From a bacterium (GTDB taxonomy: Bacteria > UBP14 > UBA6098 > 4484-93), in assembly GCA_021158465.1 (NCBI GenBank), contig JAGGUN010000031.1, forward strand, positions 1-52,759: 52,759 nucleotides of DNA, read 5' to 3'. Within the stretch, counting starts at the first letter, position 1. Every line of letters starts with the position of its first letter. Made by a program: the position numbers and the translations under genes. The notes beneath the pieces were generated by a model. The model was not told where the DNA came from, made no database searches, and worked only from the letters and a program-made list of their open reading frames with translations. Positions 17,019 through 25,000 of this stretch are shown one piece after another.

Positions 17019-17364
17019 ACCAGCCGATGTAATCATAATATTCCTTATCGTCGCATTTGCTGGGGCATCATTTACATTCCCTCCCCAAAACGCCGGCGAG
17101 AAGTTTGTTGTCTCACACGATGGGAAGATAATCCTCGAAGGAGAACTCTCAAAAGATAGCGAATATAGTATAAACGGTTCCTTGGGAGAGATGAAACTCC
17201 TTGTCAGGGACGGAAAAATCTCGGTCGTCAAGTCGAACTGCTCAAGGAAACTATGCATAAAAAGAGGTAGCATTGCCAAACAGGGCGAGAGCATTATCTG
17301 CGTTCCAAACAGGGTAATTATAACAATTCAAGGGAAAGGGAAGGTTGACGGAATCACAGGATAG
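17005..17364 (+). CDS. NusG domain II-containing membrane-anchored protein
   Basis: The reading frame is open from ATG 16942, deep inside amrS, but TTG at 17005 is preferred: GAGG lies 9 bases upstream and the protein then begins just before its single N-terminal membrane segment (ADVIIIFLIVAFAGA). This gives 119 residues. The NusG-II signature KISVVKSNCSRKLCIKRG is near 69-86, followed by QGESIICVPNRVIITI. These proteins are common in anaerobes next to Gx transporters, as here; the exact role is unknown. The cysteines could bind metal or form a disulfide outside the membrane. The next gene starts inside its 3' end. Confidence 0.85.
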   Translation: MALLKPADVIIIFLIVAFAGASFTFPPQNAGEKFVVSHDGKIILEGELSKDSEYSINGSLGEMKLLVRDGKISVVKSNCSRKLCIKRGSIAKQGESIICVPNRVIITIQGKGKVDGITG

Positions 17365-17854
17365 GCTAAAAAGGGCTGTCCTGATCGCTCTTCTCGCATC
17401 AGCGGCAAGCAGCTTCTGGTTCTTAGAAAACCTTACTAACCCTTCTCCATTCAGGATTGGGATAGCAAATATGTTCACATTAACGGCACTCTACACCATC
17501 GGTGGAAGAGCTGCATTCCTTGTGAGCATAATTAGAATCCTAATCGGTTCCACACTCACAGGGAAACTCCTTTCACCTACCTTTCTTATCTCATCCTCTG
17601 GAGGGATACTCTCCGTTCTTGGGATGGTTACGGTAAAAAAACTAAATAGGTTTTCGATGATCGGAGTAAGCATCACCGGTGCCTTCCTAAACAACATAGC
17701 CCAGCTTTCAACAACATATCTCCTTATGGGGAAACCATCGGGGATGCTGTATCTCTTCGGATACCTCTCCATTGCCTCGATCCCAGCGGGGGCGTTCGTT
17801 GGATGGGGCTCATACCTCACAACAAAGAGGGTTTTGCCACTCTTCAGACGATAA
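17345..17854 (+). CDS. Gx transporter family membrane protein (HepI-like)
   Basis: Integral membrane protein of 169 residues with about five hydrophobic segments. FRIGIANMFTLTALYTIGGR near 36-55 and the glycine-rich segments are typical of the family once named heptaprenyl diphosphate synthase component I, now regarded as small-molecule transporters. TTG is the start, following AGGGAAAGGGAAGG, and overlaps the NusG-II gene by 20 bases. The cargo is unknown. It converges on queA, overlapping its 3' end by 11 bases without a terminator. Confidence 0.87.
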   Translation: MTESQDRLKRAVLIALLASAASSFWFLENLTNPSPFRIGIANMFTLTALYTIGGRAAFLVSIIRILIGSTLTGKLLSPTFLISSSGGILSVLGMVTVKKLNRFSMIGVSITGAFLNNIAQLSTTYLLMGKPSGMLYLFGYLSIASIPAGAFVGWGSYLTTKRVLPLFRR

Positions 17855-18875
17855 GCATCGCATCGCCATAAGAAAAGAATCGGAAGGAATTATCGATAGC
17901 ATACCGATACGCTCGCTTAATATTTTCAATACCGGCAAACGCCGAGACAAGCACCAAAAGCGACGAGCGAGGTATATGAAAATTGGTGATAAGTGCATCG
18001 ACGAACTTAAAGCGATACGGCGGATGGATGAAAAGATCCGTCCAGCCAGAGCCAGCCGAGACAGGATACTCCTGAGATTCCAGCGCCCTCACCGTTGTTG
18101 TGCCAACAGCAACAATCCTCCGAGAGGATGAGTACGCTTTGTTGATCGCCTTCGCTGTGGTATCTGATATCTCGTAATACTCACTGTGCATCCTGTGCTT
18201 GCGTATGTCGACTGTATTTATCCGCTCGAATGTTCCCCAGCCGACATTTAGCGTCAGATAAACTATCTCCACTCCAACAGAGGAGAGGGTCTCAAGTAAC
18301 TCTTTTGTAAAGTGAAGTCCTGCAGTCGGTGCAGCAACCGCACCAAGGGTTCTGGCGAATACCGTCTGGTAACGTTCCCTGTCCTGCTCCGTCTCCTCAC
18401 GCTTGATGTAGTGTGGGAGCGGAATATGCCCAAATCTGTCGAGCAGCGAGAAGAAGTCTCCCGAATATCGGAAGCGGACAAGCCTCGATGATCCGGACTC
18501 CCTCGATATAACCTCCGCCGAGAACCCATCTGCTATCACAATCTCCGTCCCAACCCTAACACGCCTGCTAGGTCTGGTAAGAACCCGCCAGATGTCATCA
18601 TCAACACGCTCCAAAAGGAATACCTCCACTCTACCACCCGTTCTCTTCCTACCATAAAGCCTTGCAGGAAACACCTTCGTATCGTTCAGGACCAGAATGT
18701 CCCCTCGCTTAAAATACTTGACAATATCCCGAAACATCCCCTCCTCAAGATGCCCGCTTCTTCTATCGAGAACAAGCAGTCTCGACTCATCGCGCCTCTC
18801 AACAGGATACTGAGCAACAAGCTCCTCCGGGAGATTGTAGTCGTATGTCTCTATGTTGAATATAGACTCAACCAT
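17844..18875 (-). CDS. queA: S-adenosylmethionine:tRNA ribosyltransferase-isomerase
   Basis: Its 343 residues match QueA, which moves the ribosyl part of S-adenosylmethionine to preQ1 in tRNA anticodons to make epoxyqueuosine. The N-terminus YDYNLPEELVAQYPVERRDE, the block LVLNDTKVFPARLYGRK, GAVAAPTAGLHFT, and the C-terminal LITNFHIPRSSLLVLVSAF are all diagnostic. It starts 6 bases after the OmpA fusion gene without a visible ribosome site, so it may rely on readthrough or coupling. Other queuosine genes are absent from the window. Confidence 0.97.
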   Translation of the reverse strand: MVESIFNIETYDYNLPEELVAQYPVERRDESRLLVLDRRSGHLEEGMFRDIVKYFKRGDILVLNDTKVFPARLYGRKRTGGRVEVFLLERVDDDIWRVLTRPSRRVRVGTEIVIADGFSAEVISRESGSSRLVRFRYSGDFFSLLDRFGHIPLPHYIKREETEQDRERYQTVFARTLGAVAAPTAGLHFTKELLETLSSVGVEIVYLTLNVGWGTFERINTVDIRKHRMHSEYYEISDTTAKAINKAYSSSRRIVAVGTTTVRALESQEYPVSAGSGWTDLFIHPPYRFKFVDALITNFHIPRSSLLVLVSAFAGIENIKRAYRYAIDNSFRFFSYGDAMLIV

Positions 18876-18881
18876 CGGGGT

Positions 18882-21677
18882 TTATTTCTCGAATGTTCTC
18901 TGGTAGTAAAACTCCGCAACGACCCTTCTGTTTGCTGTTCTGCCATAGGGGGTATTGTTGTCGCCGATAAGCAGTTCCTTCATACCATCGGGGGTAAACA
19001 CTTGGACAGAATAGGGGCGCGAGTAACCGTAACCAACCGGTTCAATCGTTATGTTTTTCTCCTTGAGCTTCTGTTCAAAGTCATCTCCCCATCTATCCTT
19101 CAACAGAGCCTTAATCCGCTCAACCTCACGCTCTGCCCTCCGCCTGGAAAGCGCTATGTTGTATTCTTCCGTGCCGATTCTGTCCGTATGTCCTCCGATG
19201 ACAACCCGGAGCCTATCGCCCTTGAACGCCTCAAGCCGCCTAACTACATCCTCTTCCCTGCTCTCAAGGAAAGACGAACTCGGGACAATCTCGTTGAATA
19301 TATACTCTACCAGTATGATACTCTCTATCTCACGGCGGCGCAACGACACCTCTGCCCTAAGCGGCTTGCTGCGGAATTCCTTCTCGTGTCCTGAGGATAC
19401 TACCCTGAGAACACAGTAATAACGCTCATCCGGGAGAATAAGGAAATTACCATCATATTTCCAGTTCCAGAAAAACTGTCCCGGAAGTTCACCTTCACCA
19501 CTGGCGAGCCTCCTGACAACATTCCCATAGGCATCCTCAATCGTAAGCTCGTAGCTGTCAAGCTCGCCTATATCCGCAGTGGGGACAACATCTATCGTGT
19601 CGATGAACTCGCGGTTCGGTAGATATTCTTTGACAAACGGCATCCCCACTCTCGGGCGGAAGACTACCCCCTCGGCAGAGAGATACCCTCTCACACAGGA
19701 TAGACCAACCCCTCCATCCAAGATGCGTACAAGCTTTTGCGGAAGGTATCCACGGAAGAAGAGCCTCACATTCTCTGCCCTGCGAAGAGGGAGTCCCTCA
19801 TCCTCCGACGAGTCACGAAACCCTTCTATAAACAGGAGAACATCGGGGTTTTTCTCGAGGAATATCTGAAGCCCCGTGATGTCAAGGCTGTCTAAAGGGT
19901 TTGCATCAACATTCGATGCTCCTCGCTCAAACTGGATCTCAAACAGCTTCCTAAGCGCTGTATCACTGACGACCGCCTCCATCTCGACGCGGCGGTTCTC
20001 CGCCTCGACCATATCGATGAAAAGCTGTGCAATCTCTGTCTCGGGCGGAACGCGCTTACGGCGGACATCTTCTGGCATCCGAACCAAGACCCTCCCTTCC
20101 AACGATGGGTCAAGTGAAAGGATATAATCCCTGACAGCCTCCGCACGCCTGATGGAAAGTGTGCTGTCAGGCTCGTCATCGTAGACAAAGCCAGAAAGAA
20201 CAAGCGAGACACCCGGGTTGGCGGATAAACGCTCCGCTATAGTCTTAAGAAGACGGTGGTAAACTGTATCAACAACGGATGAGTTCTCCTCGAAAAACAC
20301 CACAGGGACAATCGGCTCTTCCTCAACGCAGGTTGCGACCTCCTCGAGCGGCAGAACCGTCTGGTGTGGAAGAACCTTTATATCAAATGAGGGCTTAACA
20401 CGAACCTCGATGCTCAGCACATTGTTCTCCTCGTCGGTTTCCTTTATCCTGCCGACAACATCTGGGAAACTCGTTCCGTCGTCGTCTACGGAGAGAACAA
20501 GTTCAAACTTCCCTACCGAACCTGGCGTCCAGTCCCAGTCGAGCACAGCCTCGCTGTCAGGAGGCAGGCTCTCAATATACTTCTTCGGAAATATCGGACG
20601 ATACGAGCCGCCCTCGGTCAGGTAGTAAAGCGAAACAAAGAACTCAGAGACTTCCTTACCCCCTGTGTTCTTAACGATGCCGGTTACCTTGCCAGTTTCC
20701 CCGCGGAATAGCTCATTCGCTGTCAGGAACATTGCCGCAACATCCAGTTCCCTTTTCACAAGCCTTCTTCCCTGAATAAACAGTCCGAAGCGGTGCGAAC
20801 CACCGCTCACAGCAAAGGCAGAGGGTTCTGTCGGGAAGACAAGCGAATACTCTATACCAAGTCCATAGCTGGGAAAGGCGACAAACGCTCCACCGAGCGA
20901 GACCTCATCGATGTTATATCCGGCGGATAAAAGGAGCCGATTTTCGAGCAGATGCGAACGCAGCCCAATCCTCACCTGCGTCTCACGCCCGTAGCGGTTG
21001 TCGTGAACCTCCACAAGATCGAGGGCAGGAATAAGGTGAGGATACCTTGTAAAACTCACCCCCACACCAAATGCCCGCCTTTCCTTACCCTCCGGGACAG
21101 CTCCAAGAGATAAGTCGGGCTCGACAAGGTTCCTCCCAGAAATACCAAAGATGAAATCCCCCTGCTGAAGGACAAGACCGATATCAAAGCTGGGAGCAAG
21201 TTTAGAATCCTTTCTATCCAGAAGCGGGTCGGGCTCATCGAGCCGGAAGTTCTCGCTGTTGTATGAATTTGCATAGAGCCGAAGAGATGCCCCGATATCA
21301 AGCGATCTCTCCTTTCCCTGAAGGAAACGGCGGGAAAATCCCAGAAGAAGCAAGTTCTTCGAGTAGATATTATCAGAGATAGTCCCCCAGCCGAACCCGA
21401 CTGCACCAATATCCTCGAACATTCTTGTGATGGAAAAGTATCCCTCGTTCACACCACCAGAGATACCAGCGAACAGCTTGCCGTAACCTGCATTTATCCA
21501 GTTGGTCTGGACGGAATAGATTCCACCGGGGTTCTGGAAGATGGTGGTCGCATCCTGCGGATACCCGATGCCCGTCCTTCCTGCACCGAGCCGAACAACA
21601 CCGAAATCATCATCGGCGAAAAGAGGCAGAACAAACACCAAAAGAGCAAAAAGGAGAACACAAGATAGAATCCTCAT
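18882..21677 (-). CDS. PorV-like barrel-CARDB-OmpA fusion protein, copy 1
   Basis: Outer-membrane protein of 931 residues with a signal peptide (1-21). Residues about 25-300 resemble PorV/UPF0164 barrels: GAGRTGIGYPQDATTIFQNPGG near the start and a terminal strand ending in SHRFGLFIQ. About 305-430 is a CARDB-like domain (VTGIVKNTGGKEVSEFFVSL). Two degenerate OmpA-like segments follow (about 450-660), then a FlgD-like Ig segment (about 700-790). A complete OmpA domain (about 800-931) contains GGHTDRIGTEEYNIALSRRR with the peptidoglycan-binding Asp and Arg. It overlaps the cupin gene by 4 bases; GGAGGTAAAGG precedes the ATG. It is paralogous to the gene at 36333-39170, and both lie downstream of a giant Ig-repeat gene. 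Confidence 0.87.
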   Translation of the reverse strand: MRILSCVLLFALLVFVLPLFADDDFGVVRLGAGRTGIGYPQDATTIFQNPGGIYSVQTNWINAGYGKLFAGISGGVNEGYFSITRMFEDIGAVGFGWGTISDNIYSKNLLLLGFSRRFLQGKERSLDIGASLRLYANSYNSENFRLDEPDPLLDRKDSKLAPSFDIGLVLQQGDFIFGISGRNLVEPDLSLGAVPEGKERRAFGVGVSFTRYPHLIPALDLVEVHDNRYGRETQVRIGLRSHLLENRLLLSAGYNIDEVSLGGAFVAFPSYGLGIEYSLVFPTEPSAFAVSGGSHRFGLFIQGRRLVKRELDVAAMFLTANELFRGETGKVTGIVKNTGGKEVSEFFVSLYYLTEGGSYRPIFPKKYIESLPPDSEAVLDWDWTPGSVGKFELVLSVDDDGTSFPDVVGRIKETDEENNVLSIEVRVKPSFDIKVLPHQTVLPLEEVATCVEEEPIVPVVFFEENSSVVDTVYHRLLKTIAERLSANPGVSLVLSGFVYDDEPDSTLSIRRAEAVRDYILSLDPSLEGRVLVRMPEDVRRKRVPPETEIAQLFIDMVEAENRRVEMEAVVSDTALRKLFEIQFERGASNVDANPLDSLDITGLQIFLEKNPDVLLFIEGFRDSSEDEGLPLRRAENVRLFFRGYLPQKLVRILDGGVGLSCVRGYLSAEGVVFRPRVGMPFVKEYLPNREFIDTIDVVPTADIGELDSYELTIEDAYGNVVRRLASGEGELPGQFFWNWKYDGNFLILPDERYYCVLRVVSSGHEKEFRSKPLRAEVSLRRREIESIILVEYIFNEIVPSSSFLESREEDVVRRLEAFKGDRLRVVIGGHTDRIGTEEYNIALSRRRAEREVERIKALLKDRWGDDFEQKLKEKNITIEPVGYGYSRPYSVQVFTPDGMKELLIGDNNTPYGRTANRRVVAEFYYQRTFEK

Positions 21678-22045
21678 CCTTTACCTCCGGAGACCGTCTT
21701 CTCCCTCGAGAATGGTGGTGAGCTTATGCTCAGGAAGCGGAGTGGAACATCGGTCGGATTCTCTATCCTGTGGGAAAGCTCAGGCGGAATGAAAACGGCA
21801 TCCCCACGAGAGACAGAAAAACTCTCACCGCCAAGATGAACAACCCCTTCTCCATCGAGGATAAAATAGACCTCCTCGCACCCGATGTGATAATGCTCCT
21901 CAGATGAAACTCCTGGAGGAAGCGTTACCTCGTTCACAGAAACCCTCTCAAGAAGGCTGTTCTTGGGTGATATAACCCCCCGAAGCACCGCTCCACCAGG
22001 GAGACGAAAGCTCCTCATCTCATCCCTTCTTACAACATTCCTCAT
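21674..22045 (-). CDS. Cupin-domain protein
   Basis: Small 123-residue protein with a single cupin barrel. Motif 1 reads EEHYHIGCEEVYFILDGEG near 49-67, giving the two His and the Glu that usually bind a metal. Motif 2 (GDAVFIPPELSHRIEN) near 81-96 supplies the third His. Such proteins are often isomerases, dioxygenases or sugar/ligand sensors; the activity is not readable. The ATG at 22045 overlaps the upstream giant gene as ATGA; an ATG at 22018 with AAGGG upstream is an alternative start. It is inserted between the giant gene and the OmpA fusion gene; the second copy of the module lacks it. Confidence 0.85.
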   Translation of the reverse strand: MRNVVRRDEMRSFRLPGGAVLRGVISPKNSLLERVSVNEVTLPPGVSSEEHYHIGCEEVYFILDGEGVVHLGGESFSVSRGDAVFIPPELSHRIENPTDVPLRFLSISSPPFSREKTVSGGKG

Positions 22046-25000
22046 CTTGCCAGAACCACCTTACCGCTCGCATAAAATTTGCCGTTCCTCTCCACAATGT
22101 ATATGTATATCCCTTGCCGACAGGGTGAGCCAGAATCATCTCTCCCATCCCAGATGAGGGTAGAGACCCCATCTCCCTCGAGAACACGAACAGGATAGCT
22201 GTCGAGCGTGAAGAACCTCACCTTGTAAAAATCGGTGTCAGTGGTGAACCGTAGCCTGAACTCATCGTTTGCACCGTCCCCATTCGGCGTGAACGGATTC
22301 GGACCAGCAGTGAACCTATCCGGGAGACAGCTTACTCCCCTGCCTAAAAGATAGATCCTTGCAACAGGAACAAGCCCGAACTCCGCAGAATACAGATACA
22401 CCGTATCCGCATACTCCCTTACCTCCATCGGTGAGAAGAAGAAATCAAAGAAACAGCTGTCAGCTGGCTCAACCGTGAGAGGAGAGAAATCGCTACCGAA
22501 AGCAGGCTTCATCTCCGAGATGACCGTAAGCTCAATCGGGAGCGTGTCCATATTTGTAATAACCAGCGGGTAAACAGCTGTGTCGTTCCTGCAGACATCA
22601 CCAAAATCGAGCAGTGTATCCGAGACAAGAAGATGAAAACTGATAGGATAAACCCTTTTCACTCCACCTCTACCCTGCGTCCTATCCTCACACAAGCTAT
22701 GGTCGAAATCGTTGTCGAAGGCAAAAACCTCATACACAAAATCTTCACCACCGAACAGAGGAGATAACATCTCATCTGTTCTGAAGCGAGAAGGTGCTAA
22801 CTCAGATAATTTGACCTCACCGGATACAGTGGTATCGAGCTCACCGTCTATATCCCAGACAAGATATACCCCCTGCCCATCGGAGCCTGTCGAATCGTCA
22901 TACACCCCTGATGTATCCCTGATATCGCATTCGATATAGAACGGAACACCGACATTCTGATATGTCGGCGAGAAGCCGGAAAACAGAGGTCCTGTCGTGT
23001 CATCATCACCGATGATGAAACTAAGATGGTAAGGCTCCATCTCATTCGAGGGGCAAAAGTCGACAGAATCGGAGGCAAAAACAGTCACATCCACCGTATC
23101 CCGTTCCAAAAACATAACTCCAGCCAACTCCGGTGAGAAGACAAAGAAACTGTCAACAACAGACAATCCACCACCGAAGCTATAGTCAACTGTGTCAATC
23201 AAAAGATGAACAGAACCGAGCTCAACAGGCGAAAGCAAATCCTCGATGCAAACCCCAACCTCGGCAAGCGTATCAAGGACAACCTCCCCATCGGCAGGAT
23301 AGAAATCGGATATATAAGGTGGAGTTCTATCAAGTATTATGTTAAAAGTAAGCTCGCTACGGTTACCGAGAACATTTGCGGCGAAAACATAGACAGATAA
23401 ACTCCCTTCAGGGAAAATGCCAAGCGGATATTCGAAGGTAAGCGTATCAGATGAAAAATCGAACCCCGTTATAGCAGAATCGCCAAGATGAACGGAAATC
23501 GTCGAGCTATCTATTCCGTAGTCATCCAAGAGAAGTAATCTGAAACCGAAATCATCGCAGGAAATACGGGCATCCGGAAACGGGATAACAGGAGAAATAG
23601 ATGGTCCTCTCGGGTCGATGACAAACTCATAGCAGCTATCGAGCCGGTTTGCTCCACAGTATTGAGCCTCATCACTGGCAAAGATGCAAACAGAAACAGT
23701 GTCAAAAAGCGGCTCAGAAGGCGTATAGATAAGATGCTCGCCATCGAACGCAAAATCGACCGGCAAACCATCTACAACAAGCGAATCCACCAGAACAGAT
23801 GTCCTGTTGTCCGAAAGGGTTATATCGATAGTAGGAAATGTATCACCGATAACAGAGCCACCAGCAGGATCTGCCTCCATCACGGGCGGAAGCGTGTCGA
23901 TAACAAAATACCAGCAGAACGGAAGCGGCTCGGACAGGTTGAAAAGCGAATCCATAATATTGTCCAGACAAACATAAACAGAATCGGATGGATAAAACCC
24001 TATCGGTGTATAAGACAGATAACTATCGGAAAAATCAAATGAAACAGTTGCTCCATTTATAGCCATTATTATAGAATCAGAAATAACTCCATTAGTATCA
24101 ATAAGTTGAGCCAGAATTTGCTGGTCGGGACAGGAGGAAATAGAGGCATCCGCCGGATGTATTACCACAATCTCTGGTCCACCTGTAGGAATTACATAAT
24201 CAAAACAGCTATCGAGCTCATTGGAAGGGCAGATGACCGCCCTGTCGGAAACATCGATGCAAACGGTTATCGTGTCTCCACCGACAAAGACAAAATCGCT
24301 CATATCGAGCCGGACGAGGGTATCACCCTCGATCATCACACAGGAGGATGAGCTATCGAGATGCAGTGTGTCGAAATCTATCTCAAGCGTCGAGAAGTCA
24401 ACACCCGACAGAGAATCTCTGAGAACGAAACTAACAAGCTCAGGCACAGAGAAACCATCATCCGGCGAAAGCGAACTCAAAACAGGTGGCGAAAGGTCAA
24501 TCCGAAATGTAAGCGAGATAGTTTCAAGGTTTCTGTTCCCCCAGATGTCAGAAACACCGGAGATGGAAGCTGTTACCATATTGCCATCCGAGAATGGAAC
24601 AGCAGGGGTATATATCAATGTATCGTTCACAACCCGGATGGGCAATTCACCGAAGCGGAATGTGTCGGAGTTCACAACAAGCGAGATAGACTCAAGTTCA
24701 AGTGCCGATGTCTCATCAAATAGAAGCTGTATCTGCTGATACGGGCAGGAGCTCCAGACGCCTGACGGCGGCGACAAAAAACTATATACTGGCGGAGCTG
24801 CATCGACAAAAAATCTTATGCAACTATCGGGAGCAACATTCGGACCGCAGAGCGTTGCATTATCCGATAATGAACGGACACAAACAGAAACAGTATCAAC
24901 CGAATCGGCAGAAACACTGAAAAATAATGTATCACCAGAGAAACTGTAGTCGGTTATCTCCTCTCCGTTCACCATCGGGGTGAAGTCGGAGATGCCCGAA

